A model generated the notes under the pieces. That model did not search any database. It saw only the letters and a program-made list of their open reading frames with translations, and was not told the origin of the DNA. DNA of 64,000 bases from Auanema rhodensis (lineage: Eukaryota; Nematoda; Chromadorea; Rhabditida; Rhabditidae). Below are positions 22,916 through 36,590 of the stretch, piece by piece (positions within the stretch are counted from its first letter, which is position 1; each line of letters begins with the position of its first letter). Made by a program: the position numbers and the translations under genes. The DNA is taken from the NCBI GenBank assembly GCA_964057225.1, contig OZ059900.1, positions 20,785,638-20,849,637 of the forward strand, given 5' to 3'.

Positions 22916-25651
22916 TTTTATAGTGTTCAGCATGTAAAATGCTTCATTTTAGTATGTAACACGCTGAAATTCGTTGCATTTGACGACTCATATGAACAAA
23001 AATCGATTTAATCAATATTAGCCATAAGGGGCGTGCCCTCAGAATATGCTAATTTCCTTAATTTTCTAACCCCTGTTTTTTTGTCGTGAAAGTGGAACTA
23101 GACGTTGTACGAACAATTTTGAGCTAGGTTTTATTGACATTGCATGAGTTTGAACACATGAAATCGTAAGTCAAAACCTTGTTTACAGCGAAATTTCCAA
23201 AAACTGGTTTTCCAGCATAATAAAATATTTCTCATGAAAAATACTGTGTTTTTGTATTTTTCTAGTGTTCAGCATGTAAAATGCTTCATTTTAGTATGTA
23301 ACACGCTGAAATTCGTTGCATTTGACGATTCGTATGAACAAAAATCGATTTAATCAATATTAGCCATAAGGGGCGTGCCCTCAGAATATGCTAATTTCCT
23401 TAATTTTCTAACCCCTGTTTTTTTGTCGTGAAAGTGGAACTAGACGTTGTACGAACAATTTTGAGCTAGGTTTCATTGACATTGCATGAGTTTGAACACA
23501 TGAAATCGTAAGTCAAAACCTTGTTTACAGCGAAATTTCCAAAAACTGGTTTTCCAGCATAATAAAATATTTCTCATGGGAAATACTGTGTTTTTGTATT
23601 TTTATAGTGTTCAGCATGTAAAATGTTTCATTTTAGTATGTAACACGCTGAAATTCGTTGCATTTGACGACTCATATGAACAAAAATCGATTTAATCAAT
23701 ATTAGCCATAAAGGGCGTGCCCTCAGAATATGCTAATTTCCTTAATTTTCTAACCCCTCTTTTTTTGTCGTGAAAGTGGAACTAGACGTTGTAGGAACAA
23801 TTTTGAGCTAGATTTCATTGACATTGCATGAGTTTGAACACATGAAATCGTAAGTCAAAACCTTGTTTACAGCGAAATTTCCAAAAACTGGTTTTCCAGC
23901 ATAATAAAATATTTCTCATGGGAAATACTGTGTTTTTGTATTTTTATAGTGTTCAGCATGTAAAATGCTTCATTTTAGTATGTAACACGCTGAATTTCGT
24001 TGCATTTGACGACTCATATGAACAAAAATCGATTTAATCAATATTAGCCATAAAGGGCGTGCCCTCAGAATATGCTAATTTCCTTAATTTTCTAACCACT
24101 GTTTTTTTGTCGTGAAAGTGGAACTAGACGTTGTAGGAACAATTTTGAGCTAGGTTTCATTGACATTGCATGAGTTTGAACACATGAAATCGTAAGTCAA
24201 AACCTTGTTTACAGCGAAATTTCCAAAAACTGGTTTTCCAGCATAATAAAATATTTCTCATGGGAAATACTGTGTTTTTGTATTTTTATAGTGTTCAGCA
24301 TGTAAAATGCTTCATTTTAGTATGTAACACGCTGAAATTAATTGCATTTGACGACTCATATGAACAAAAATCGATTTAATCAATATTAGCCATAAGGGGC
24401 GTGCCCTCAGAATATGCTAATTTCCTTAATTTTCTAACCCCTGTTTTTTTGTCGTGAAAGTGGAACTAGACGTTGTACGAACAATTTTGAGCTAGGTTTC
24501 ATTGACATTGCATGAGTTTGAACACATGAAATCGTAAGTCAAAACCTTGTTTACAGCGAAATTTCCAAAAACTGGTTTTCCAGCATAATAAAATATTTCT
24601 CATGGGAAATACTGTGTTTTTGTATTTTTCTAGTGTTCAGCATGTGAAATGCTTCATTTTAGTATGTAACACGCTGAAATTCGTTGCATTTGACGACTCA
24701 TATGAACAAAAATCGATTTAATCAATATTAGCCATAAGGGGCGTGCCCTCAGAATATGCTAATTTCCTTAATTATCTAACCCCTGTTTTGTTGTCGTGAA
24801 AGTGGAACTAGACGTTGTAGGAACAATTTTGAGCTAGGTTTCATTGACATTGCATGAGTTTGAACACATGAAATCGTAAGTCAAAACCTTGTTTACAGCG
24901 AAATTTCCAAAAACTGGTTTTCCAGCATAATAAAATATTTCTCATGGGAAATACTGTGTTTTTGTATTTTTATAGTGTTCAGCATGTAAAATGCTTCATT
25001 TTAGTATGTAACACGCTGAAATTCGTTGCATTTGACGACTCATATGAACAAAAATCGATTTAATCAATATTAGCCATAAGAGGCGTGCCCTCAGAATATG
25101 CTAATTTCCTTAATTTTCTAACCCCTGTTTTTTTGTCGTGAAAGTGGAACTAGACGTTGTAATAACAATTTTGAGCTAGGTTTCATTGACATTGCATGAG
25201 TTTGAACACATGAAATCGTAAGTCAAAACCTTGTTTACAGCGAAATTTCCAAAAACTGGTTTTCCAGCATAATAAAATATTTCTCATGGGAAATACTGTG
25301 TTTTTGTATTTTTCTAGTGTTCAGCATGTGAAATGCTTCATTTTAGTATGTAACACGCTGAAATTCGTTGCATTTGACGACTCATATGAACAAAAATCGA
25401 TTTAATCAATATTAGCCATAAGGGGCGTGCCCTCAGAATATGCTAATTTCCTTAATTATCTAACCCCTGTTTTGTTGTCGTGAAAGTGGAACTAGACGTT
25501 GTAGGAACAATTTTGAGCTAGGTTTCATTGACATTGCATGAGTTTGAACACATGAAATCGTAAGTCAAAACCTTGTTTACAGCGAAATTTCCAAAAACTG
25601 GTTTTCCAGCATAATAAAATATTTCTCATGGGAAATACTGTGTTTTTGTAT

Positions 25652-28385
25652 TTTTCTAGTGTTCAGCATGTAAAATGCTTCATTTTAGTATGTAACACGC
25701 TGAAATTCGTTTCATTTGACGACTCATATGAACAAAAATCGATTTAATCAATATTAGCCATAAGGGGCGTGCCCTCAGAATATGCTAATTTCCTTAATTT
25801 TCTAACCCCTGTTTTTTTGTCGTGAAAGTGGAACTAGACGTTGTAGGAACAATTTTGAGCTAGGTTTCATTGACATTGCATGAGTTTGAACACATGAAAT
25901 CGTAAGTCAAAACCTTGTTTACAGCGAAATTTCCAAAAACTGGTTTTCCAGCATAATAAAATATTTCTCATGGGAAATACTGTGTTTTTGTATTTTTATA
26001 GTGTTCAGCATGTAAAATGTTTCATTTTAGTATGTAACACGCTGAAATTCGTTGCATTTGACGACTCATATGAACAAAAATCGATTTAATCAATATTAGC
26101 CATAAAGGGCGTGCCCTCAGAATATGCTAATTTCCTTAATTTTCTAACCCCTGTTTTGTTGTCGTGAAAGTGGAACTAGACGTTGTAGGAACAATTTTGA
26201 GCTAGGTTTCATTGACATTGCATGAGTTTGAACACATGAAATCGTAAGTCAAAACCTTGTTTACAGCGAACTTTCCAAAAACTGGTTTTCCAGCATAATA
26301 AAATATTTCTTATGGGAAATACTGTGTTTTTGTATTTTTCTAGTGTTCAGCATGTGAAATGCTTCATTTTAGTATGTAACACGCTGAAATTCGTTGCATT
26401 TGACGACTCATATGAACAAAAATCGATTTAATCAATATTAGCCATAAGGGGCGTGCCCTCAGAATATGCTAATTTCCTTAATTTTCTAACCCCTGTTTTG
26501 TTGTCGTGAAAGTGGAACTAGACGTTGTAGGAACAATTTTGAGCTAGGTTTCATTGACATTGCATGAGTTTGAACACATGAAATCGTAAGTCAAAACCTT
26601 GTTTACAGCGAAATTTCCAAAAACTGGTTTTCCAGCATAATAAAATATTTCTCATGGGAAATACTGTGTTTTTGTATTTTTCTAGTGTTCAGCATGTAAA
26701 ATGCTTCATTTTAGTATGTAACACGCTGAAATTCGTTGCATTTGACGACTCATATGAACAAAAATCGATTTAATCAATATTAGCCATAAGGGGCGTGCCC
26801 TCAGAATATGCTAATTTCCTTAATTTTCTAACCCCTGTTTTTTGTCGTGAAAGTGGAACTAGACGTTGTAGGAACAATTTTGAGCTAGGTTTCATTGACA
26901 TTGCATGAGTTTGAACACATGAAATCGTAAGTCAAAACCTTGTTTACAGCGAAATTTCCAAAAACTGGTTTTCCAGCATAATAAAATATTTCTCATGGGA
27001 AATACTGTGTTTTTGTATTTTTATAGTGTTCAGCATGTAAAATGCTTCATTTTAGTATGTAACACGCTGAAATTCGTTTCATTTGACGACTCATATGAAC
27101 AAAAATCGATTTAATCAATATTAGCCATAAGGGGCGTGCCCTCAGAATATGCTAATTTCCTTAATTTTCTAACCCCTGTTTTTTTGTCGTGAAAGTGGAA
27201 CTAGACGTTGTAGGAACAATTTTGAGCTAGGTTTCATTGACATTGCATGAGTTTGAACACATGAAATCGTAAGTCAAAACCTTGTTTACAGCGAAATTTC
27301 CAAAAACTGGTTTTCCAGCATAATAAAATATTTCTCATGGGAAATACTGTGTTTTTGTATTTTTATAGTGTTCAGCATGTAAAATGTTTCATTTTAGTAT
27401 GTAACACGCTGAAATTCGTTGCATTTGACGACTCATATGAACAAAAATCGATTTAATCAATATTAGCCATAAAGGGCGTGCCCTCAGAATATGCTAATTT
27501 CCTTAATTTTCTAACCCCTGTTTTGTTGTCGTGAAAGTGGAACTAGACGTTGTAGGAACAATTTTGAGCTAGGTTTCATTGACATTGCATGAGTTTGAAC
27601 ACATGAAATCGTAAGTCAAAACCTTGTTTACAGCGAACTTTCCAAAAACTGGTTTTCCAGCATAATAAAATATTTCTTATGGGAAATACTGTGTTTTTGT
27701 ATTTTTCTAGTGTTCAGCATGTGAAATGCTTCATTTTAGTATGTAACACGCTGAAATTCGTTGCATTTGACGACTCATATGAACAAAAATCGATTTAATC
27801 AATATTAGCCATAAGGGGCGTGCCCTCAGAATATGCTAATTTCCTTAATTTTCTAACCCCTGTTTTGTTGTCGTGAAAGTGGAACTAGACGTTGTAGGAA
27901 CAATTTTGAGCTAGGTTTCATTGACATTGCATGAGTTTGAACACATGAAATCGTAAGTCAAAACCTTGTTTACAGCGAAATTTCCAAAAACTGGTTTTCC
28001 AGCATAATAAAATATTTCTCATGGGAAATACTGTGTTTTTGTATTTTTCTAGTGTTCAGCATGTAAAATGCTTCATTTTAGTATGTAACACGCTGAAATT
28101 CGTTGCATTTGACGACTCATATGAACAAAAATCGATTTAATCAATATTAGCCATAAGGGGCGTGCCCTCAGAATATGCTAATTTCCTTAATTTTCTAACC
28201 CCTGTTTTTTGTCGTGAAAGTGGAACTAGACGTTGTAGGAACAATTTTGAGCTAGGTTTCATTGACATTGCATGAGTTTGAACACATGAAATCGTAAGTC
28301 AAAACCTTGTTTACAGCGAAATTTCCAAAAACTGGTTTTCCAGCATAATAAAATATTTCTCATGGGAAATACTGTGTTTTTGTAT
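25652..28385 (-). repeat. Tandem 4-monomer higher-order repeat (2 x 1,367 bp)
   Basis: The units at 25652 and 27019 each contain, in order: CGTTTCATTTG; GTTTCATTTT with AAAGGGCG, GTTTTGTTG, GAACTTTCC and TTCTTATGGG; GTGAAATGC with GTTTTGTTG; and a 6-T monomer. The offset is 1,367 bp, four monomers minus one base for the short T-run. Confidence 0.85.
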
Positions 28386-29410
28386 TTTTATAGTGTTCAG
28401 CATGTAAAATGCTTCATTTTAGTATGTAACACGCTGAAATTCGTTGCATTTGACGACTCATATGAACAAAAATCGATTTAATCAATATTAGCCATAAGGG
28501 GCGTGCCCTCAGAATATGCTAATTTCCTTAATTTTCTAACCCCTGTTTTTTTGTCGTGAAAGTGGAATTAGACGTTGTAGGAACAATTTTGAGCTAGGTT
28601 TCATTGACATTGCATGAGTTTGAACACATGAAATCGTAAGTCAAAACCTTGTTTACAGCGAAACTTCCAAAAACTGGTTTTCCAGCATAATAAAATATTT
28701 CTCATGGGAAATACTGTGTTTTTGTATTTTTATGGTGTTCAGCATGTAAAATGCTTCATTTTAGTATGTAACACGCTGAAATTCGTTGCATTTGACGACT
28801 CATATGAACAAAAATCGATTTAATCAATATTAGCCATAAGGGTCGTGCCCTCAGAATATGCTAATTTCCTTAATTTTCTAACCCCTGTTTTTTTGTCGTG
28901 AAAGTGGAACTAGACGTTGTAGGAACAGTTTTGAGCTAGGTTTCATTGACATTGCATGAGTTTGAACACATGAAATCGTAAGTCAAAACCTTGTTTACAG
29001 CGAAATTTCCAAAAAGTGGTTTTCCAGCATAATAAAATATTTCTCATGGGAAATACTGTGTTTTTGTATTTTTCTAGTGTTCAGCATGTAAAATGCTTCA
29101 TTTAAGTATGTGACACGCTGAAATTCGTTGCATTTGACGACTCATATGAACAAAAATCGATTTAATCAATATTAGCCATAAGGGGCGTGCCCTCAGATTA
29201 TGCTAATTTCCTTAATTTTCTAACCCCTGTTTTTTGTCGTGAAAGTGGAACTAGACGTTGTAGGAACAATTTTGAGCTAGGTTTCATTGACATTGCATGA
29301 GTTTGAACACATGAAATCGTAAGTCAAAACCTTGTTTACAGCGAAATTTCCAAAAACTGGTTTTCCAGCATAATAAAATATTTCTCATGGGAAATACTGT
29401 GTTTTTGTAT
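28386..29410 (-). repeat. Segment duplicated ~17.4 kb away (45820-46844)
   Basis: Three successive monomers share rare variants with 45820-46844: GGAATTAGACG with GAAACTTCC; TATGGTGTTC with AAGGGTCGTG and AAAAAGTGG; and ATTTAAGTATGTGACACG with CAGATTATGC. The offset is 17,434 bp, about 51 monomers. Monomers to the left also match (27019-28385 against 44111-45819) but with one extra copy in the second block. In the second block GAACAGTTTTGAGC has become GAACCGGTTTGGGC. Confidence 0.8.
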
Positions 29411-30778
29411 TTTTCTAGTGTTCAGCATGCAAAATACTTCATTTTAGTATGTAACACGCTGAAATTCGTTGCATTTGACGACTCATATGAACAAAAATCG
29501 ATTTAATCAATATTAGCCATAAGGGGCGTGCCCTCAGAATATGCTAATTTCCTAAATTTTCTAACCCCTGTTTTTTTGTCGTGAAAGTGGAACTAGACGT
29601 TGTACGAACAATTTTGAGCTAGGTTTCATTGACATTGCATGAGTTTGAACACATGAAATCGTAAGTCAAAACCTTGTTTACAGCGAAATTTCCAAAAACT
29701 GGTTTTCCAGCATAATAAAATATTTCTCATGGGAAAAACTGTGTTTTTGTATTTTTCTAGTGTTCAGCATGTAAAATGCTTCATTTTAGTATGTAACACG
29801 CTGAAATTCGTTGCATTTGACGACTCATATGAACAAAAATCGATTTAATCAATATTAGCCATAAGAGGCGTGCCCTCAGAATATGCTAATTTCCTTAATT
29901 TTCTAACCCCTGTTTTTTTGTCGTGAAAGTGGAACTAGACGTTGTAGGAACGATTTTGAGCTAGGTTTCATTGACATTGCATGAGTTTGAACACATGAAA
30001 TCGTAAGTCAAAACCTTGTTTACAGCGAAATTTCCAAAAACTGGTTTTCCAGCATAATAAAATATTTCTCATGGGAAATACTGTGTTTTTGTATTTTTCT
30101 AGTGTTCAGCATGCAAAATACTTCATTTTAGTATGTAACACGCTGAAATTCGTTGCATTTGACGACTCATATGAACAAAAATCGATTTAATCAATATTAG
30201 CCATAAGGGGCGTGCCCTCAGAATATGCTAATTTCCTAAATTTTCTAACCCCTGTTTTTTTGTCGTGAAAGTGGAACTAGACGTTGTACGAACAATTTTG
30301 AGCTAGGTTTCATTGACATTGCATGAGTTTGAACACATGAAATCGTAAGTCAAAACCTTGTTTACAGCGAAATTTCCAAAAACTGGTTTTCCAGCATAAT
30401 AAAATATTTCTCATGGGAAAAACTGTGTTTTTGTATTTTTCTAGTGTTCAGCATGTAAAATGCTTCATTTTAGTATGTAACACGCTGAAATTCGTTGCAT
30501 TTGACGACTCATATGAACAAAAATCGATTTAATCAATATTAGCCATAAGAGGCGTGCCCTCAGAATATGCTAATTTCCTTAATTTTCTAACCCCTGTTTT
30601 TTTGTCGTGAAAGTGGAACTAGACGTTGTACGAACAATTTTGAGCTAGGTTTCATTGACATTGCATGAGTTTGAACACATGAAATCGTAAGTCAAAACCT
30701 TGTTTACAGCGAAATTTCCAAAAACTGGTTTTCCAGCATAATAAAATATTTCTCATGGGAAATACTGTGTTTTTGTAT
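29411..30778 (-). repeat. Tandem dimer duplication (2 x 684 bp)
   Basis: The pair at 29411-30094 recurs at 30095-30778. The first monomer has ATGCAAAATACTTC, CCTAAATTTTC, GTACGAAC and GGGAAAAACTG; the second has AAGAGGCG. The second members differ slightly (GTAGGAACGATTTT against GTACGAACAATTTT). Confidence 0.85.
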
Positions 30779-32488
30779 TTTTATAGTGTTCAGCATGTAA
30801 AATGTTTCATTTTAGTATGTAACACGCTGAAATTCGTTGCATTTGACGACTCATATGAACAAAAATCGATTTAATCAATATAAGCCATAAAGGGCGTGCC
30901 CTCAGAATATGCTAATTTCCTTAATTTTCTAACCACTGTTTTTTTGTCGTGAAAGTGGAACTAGACGTTGTAGGAACAATTTTGAGCTAGGTTTCATTGA
31001 CATTGCATGAGTTTGAACACATGAAATCGTAAGTCAAAACCTTGTTTACAGCGAAATTTCCAAAAACTCGTTTTCCAGCATAATAAAATATTTCTCATGG
31101 GAAATACTGTGTTTTTGTATTTTTTTAGTGTTCAGCATGTAAAATGCTTCATTTTAGTATGTAACACGCTGAAATTAATTGCATTTGACGACTCATATGA
31201 ACAAAAATCGATTTAATCAATATTAGCCATAAGGGGCGTGCCCTCAGAATATGCTAATTTCCTTAATTTTCTAACCCCTGTTTTTTTGTCGTGAAAGTGG
31301 AACTAGACGTTGTACGAACAATTTTGAGCTAGGTTTCATTGACATTGCATGAGTTTGAACACATGAAATCGTAAGTCAAAACCTTGTTTACAGCGAAATT
31401 TCCAAAAACTGGTTTTCCAGCATAATAAAATATTTCTCATGGGAAATACTGTGTTTTTGTATTTTTCTAGTGTTCAGCATGTGAAATGCTTCATTTTAGT
31501 ATGTAACACGCTGAAATTCGTTGCATTTGACGACTCATATGAACCAAAATCGATTTAATCAATATTAGCCATAAGGGGCGTGCCCTCAGAATATGCTAAT
31601 TTCCTTAATTTTCTAACCCCTGTTTTGTTGTCGTGAAAGTGGAACTAGACGTTGTAGGAACAATTTTGAGCTAGGTTTCATTGACATTGCATGAGTTTGA
31701 ACACATGAAATCGTAAGTCAAAACCTTGTTTACAGCGAAATTTCCAAAAACTGGTTTTCCAGCATAATAAAATATTTCTCATGGGAAATACTGTGTTTTT
31801 GTATTTTTATAGTGTTCAGCATGTAAAATGCTTCATTTTAGTATGTAACACGCTGAAATTCGTTGCATTTGACGACTCATATGAACAAAAATCGATTTAA
31901 TCAATATTAGCCATAAGAGGCGTGCCCTCAGAATATGCTAATTTCCTTAATTTTCTAACCCCTGTTTTTTTGTCGTGAAAGTGGAACTAGACGTTGTAAT
32001 AACAATTTTGAGCTAGGTTTCATTGACATTGCATGAGTTTGAACACATGAAATCGTAAGTCAAAACCTTGTTTACAGCGAAATTTCCAAAAACTGGTTTT
32101 CCAGCATAATAAAATATTTCTCATGGGAAATACTGTGTTTTTGTATTTTTCTAGTGTTCAGCATGTGAAATGCTTCATTTTAGTATGTAACACGCTGAAA
32201 TTCGTTGCATTTGACGACTCATATGAACAAAAATCGATTTAATCAATATTAGCCATAAGGGGCGTGCCCTCAGAATATGCTAATTTCCTTAATTTTCTAA
32301 CCCCTGTTTTGTTGTCGTGAAAGTGGAACTAGACGTTGTAGGAACAATTTTGAGCTAGGTTTCATTGACATTGCATGAGTTTGAACACATGAAATCGTAA
32401 GTCAAAACCTTGTTTACAGCGAAATTTCCAAAAACTGGTTTTCCAGCATAATAAAATATTTCTCATGGGAAATACTGTGTTTTTGTAT
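30779..32488 (-). repeat. Second inverted copy of the 19474-21183 segment
   Basis: Reading left to right, the five reversed monomers carry GTTTCATTTT/AAAGGGCG with ACTCGTTTTCC; TTTTTTAGTG with AAATTAATTGC; GTGAAATGC with GTTTTGTTG; AAGAGGCG; and GTGAAATGC. This is the mirror order of forward monomers 20842, 20500, 20158, 19816 and 19474. The match includes the CTAAAAAAA and AACGAG variants missing from the junction-proximal copy at 23942-25309, so this block preserves the ancestral order better. Confidence 0.75.
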
Positions 32489-33172
32489 TTTTCTAGTGTT
32501 CAGCATGTAAAATGCTTCATTTTAGTATGTAACACGCTGAAATTCGTTGCATTTGACGACTCATATGAACAAAAATCGATTTAATCAATATTAGCCATAA
32601 GAGGCGTGCCCTCAGAATATGCTAATTTCCTTAATTTTCTAACCCCTGTTTTTTTGTCGTGAAAGTGGAACTAGACGTTGTAATAACAATTTTGAGCTAG
32701 GTTTCATTGACATTGCATGAGTTTGAACACATGAAATCGTAAGTCAAAACCTTGTTTACAGCGAAATTTCCAAAAACTGGTTTTCCAGCATAATAAAATA
32801 TTTCTCATGGGAAATACTGTGTTTTTGTATTTTTCTAGTGTTCAGCATGTGAAATGCTTCATTTTAGTATGTAACACGCTGAAATTCGTTGCATTTGACG
32901 ACTCATATGAACAAAAATCGATTTAATCAATATTAGCCATAAGGGGCGTGCCCTCAGAATATGCTAATTTCCTTAATTTTCTAACCCCTGTTTTGTTGTC
33001 GTGAAAGTGGAACTAGACGTTGTAGGAACAATTTTGAGCTAGGTTTCATTGACATTGCATGAGTTTGAACACATGAAATCGTAAGTCAAAACCTTGTTTA
33101 CAGCGAAATTTCCAAAAACTGGTTTTCCAGCATAATAAAATATTTCTCATGGGAAATACTGTGTTTTTGTAT

Positions 33173-36100
33173 TTTTCTAGTGTTCAGCATGTAAAATGCT
33201 TCATTTTAGTATGTAACACGCTGAAATTCGTTTCATTTGACGACTCATATGAACAAAAATCGATTTAATCAATATTAGCCATAAGGGGCGTGCCCTCAGA
33301 ATATGCTAATTTCCTTAATTTTCTAACCCCTGTTTTTTTGTCGTGAAAGTGGAACTAGACGTTGTAGGAACAATTTTGAGCTAGGTTTCATTGACATTGC
33401 ATGAGTTTGAACACATGAAATCGTAAGTCAAAACCTTGTTTACAGCGAAATTTCCAAAAACTGGTTTTCCAGCATAATAAAATATTTCTCATGGGAAATA
33501 CTGTGTTTTTGTATTTTTATAGTGTTCAGCATGTAAAATGTTTCATTTTAGTATGTAACACGCTGAAATTCGTTGCATTTGACGACTCATATGAACAAAA
33601 ATCGATTTAATCAATATTAGCCATAAAGGGCGTGCCCTCAGAATATGCTAATTTCCTTAATTTTCTAACCCCTGTTTTATTGTCGTGAAAGTGGAACTAG
33701 ACGTTGTAGGAACAATTTTGAGCTAGGTTTCATTGACATTGCATGAGTTTGAACACATGAAATCGTAAGTCAAAACCTTGTTTACAGCGAACTTTCCAAA
33801 AACTGGTTTTCCAGCATAATAAAATATTTCTTATGGGAAATACTGTGTTTTTGTATTTTTCTAGTGTTCAGCATGTGAAATGCTTCATTTTAGTATGTAA
33901 CACGCTGAAATTCGTTGCATTTGACGACTCATATGAACAAAAATCGATTTAATCAATATTAGCCATAAGGGGCGTGCCCTCAGAATATGCTAATTTCCTT
34001 AATTTTCTAACCCCTGTTTTGTTGTCGTGAAAGTGGAACTAAACGTTGTAGGAACAATTTTGAGCTAGGTTTCATTGACATTGCATGAGTTTGAACACAT
34101 GAAATCGTAAGTCAAAACCTTGTTTACAGCGAAATTTCCAAAAACTGGTTTTCCAGCATAATAAAATATTTCTCATGGGAAATACTATGTTTTTGTATTT
34201 TTCTAGTGTTCAGCATGTAAAATGCTTCATTTTAGTATGTAACACGCTGAAATTCGTTGCATTTGACGACTCATATGAACAAAAATCGATTTAATCAATA
34301 TTAGCCATAAGGGGCGTGCCCTCAGAATATGCTAATTTCCTTAATTTTCTAACCCCTGTTTTTTGTCGTGAAAGTGGAACTAGACGTTGTAGGAACAACT
34401 TTGAGCTAGGTTTCATTGACATTGCATGAGTTTGAACACATGAAATCGTAAGTCAAAACCTTGTTTACAGTGAAATTTCCAAAAACTGGTTTTCCAGCAT
34501 AATAAAATATTTCTCATGGGAAATACTGTGTTTTTGTATTTTTATAGTGTTCAGCATGTAAAATGCTTCATTTTAGTATGTAACACGCTGAAATTCGTTG
34601 CATTTGACGACTCATATGAACAAAAATCGATTTAATCAATATTAGCCATAAGAGGCGTGCCCTCAGAATATGCTAATTTCCTTAATTTTCTAACCCCTGT
34701 TTTTTTGTCGTGAAAGTGGAACTAGACGTTGTAATAACAATTTTGAGCTAGGTTTCATTGACATTGCATGAGTTTGAACACATGAAATCGTAAGTCAAAA
34801 CCTTGTTTACAGCGAAATTTCCAAAAACTGGTTTTCCAGCATAATAAAATATTTCTCATGGGAAATACTGTGTTTTTGTATTTTTCTAGTGTTCAGCATG
34901 TGAAATGCTTCATTTTAGTATGTAACACGCTGAAATTCGTTGCATTTGACGACTCATATGAACAAAAATCGATTTAATCAATATTAGCCATAAGGGGCGT
35001 GCCCTCAGAATATGCTAATTTCCTTAATTTTCTAACCCCTGTTTTGTTGTCGTGAAAGTGGAACTAGACGTTGTAGGAACAATTTTGAGCTAGGTTTCAT
35101 TGACATTGCATGAGTTTGAACACATGAAATCGTAAGTCAAAACCTTGTTTACAGCGAAATTTCCAAAAACTGGTTTTCCAGCATAATAAAATATTTCTCA
35201 TGGGAAATACTGTGTTTTTGTATTTTTCTAGTGTTCAGCATGTAAAATGCTTCATTTTAGTATGTAACACGCTGAAATTCGTTTCATTTGACGACTCATA
35301 TGAACAAAAATCGATTTAATCAATATTAGCCATAAGGGGCGTGCCCTCAGAATATGCTAATTTCCTTAATTTTCTAACCCCTGTTTTTTTGTCGTGAAAG
35401 TGGAACTAGACGTTGTAGGAACAATTTTGAGCTAGGTTTCATTGACATTGCATGAGTTTGAACACATGAAATCGTAAGTCAAAACCTTGTTTACAGCGAA
35501 ATTTCCAAAAACTGGTTTTCCAGCATAATAAAATATTTCTCATGGGAAATACTGTGTTTTTGTATTTTTATAGTGTTCAGCATGTAAAATGTTTCATTTT
35601 AGTATGTAACACGCTGAAATTCGTTGCATTTGACGACTCATATGAACAAAAATCGATTTAATCAATATTAGCCATAAAGGGCGTGCCCTCAGAATATGCT
35701 AATTTCCTTAATTTTCTAACCCCTGTTTTGTTGTCGTGAAAGTGGAACTAGACGTTGTAGGAACAATTTTGAGCTAGGTTTCATTGACATTGCATGAGTT
35801 TGAACACATGAAATCGTAAGTCAAAACCTTGTTTACAGCGAACTTTCCAAAAACTGGTTTTCCAGCATAATAAAATATTTCTTATGGGAAATACTGTGTT
35901 TTTGTATTTTTCTAGTGTTCAGCATGTGAAATGCTTCATTTTAGTATGTAACACGCTGAAATTCGTTGCATTTGACGACTCATATGAACAAAAATCGATT
36001 TAATCAATATTAGCCATAAGGGGCGTGCCCTCAGAATATGCTAATTTCCTTAATTTTCTAACCCCTGTTTTGTTGTCGTGAAAGTGGAACTAGACGTTGT

Positions 36101-36590
36101 AGGAACAATTTTGAGCTAGGTTTCATTGACATTGCATGAGTTTGAACACATGAAATCGTAAGTCAAAACCTTGTTTACAGCGAAATTTCCAAAAACTGGT
36201 TTTCCAGCATAATAAAATATTTCTCATGGGAAATACTGTGTTTTTGTATTTTTCTAGTGTTCAGCATGTAAAATGCTTCATTTTAGTATGTAACACGCTG
36301 AAATTCGTTGCATTTGACGACTCATATGAACAAAAATCGATTTAATCAATATTAGCCATAAGGGGCGTGCCCTCAGAATATGCTAATTTCCTTAATTTTC
36401 TAACCCCTGTTTTTTGTCGTGAAAGTGGAACTAGACGTTGTAGGAACAATTTTGAGCTAGGTTTCATTGACATTGCATGAGTTTGAACACATGAAATCGT
36501 AAGTCAAAACCTTGTTTACAGCGAAATTTCCAAAAACTGGTTTTCCAGCATAATAAAATATTTCTCATGGGAAATACTGTGTTTTTGTAT
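33173..36590 (-). repeat. 6-monomer offset duplication (33173-34539 and 35224-36590)
   Basis: The same four-monomer cassette as at 25652 recurs at a 2,051-bp offset. In between lie two monomers carrying AAGAGGCG with GTAATAAC, and GTGAAATGC with GTTTTGTTG. This makes a 6-monomer unit related to the one at 41375. Confidence 0.8.

Larger units (their letters stand above)
19816..25309. repeat. Imperfect inverted duplication, ~2.7-kb arms, 75-bp loop
   Basis: The left arm (19816-22525) and right arm (22601-25309) each contain eight monomer positions in mirror order. Shared private variants in register are: CAATAAAACC at 21868-22209, read as GGTTTTATTG at 22916-23257; AGAGGGG with CCCTTTATGG at 21184-21525 against 23600-23941; CAATTAATTT at 20500-20841 against 24284-24625; ACAACAAAAC with GCATTTCACATG at 20158-20499 against 24626-24967; and CGCCTCTTATGG at 19816-20157 against 24968-25309. 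The next pair outward (19474 and 25310) still shares TTTCACATG. Other variants are not shared (for example ACTTATG and CTCCTGC at 20500-20841), so the arms have diverged or been partly converted. This is a true ordered palindrome, not just a strand flip. Confidence 0.8.
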
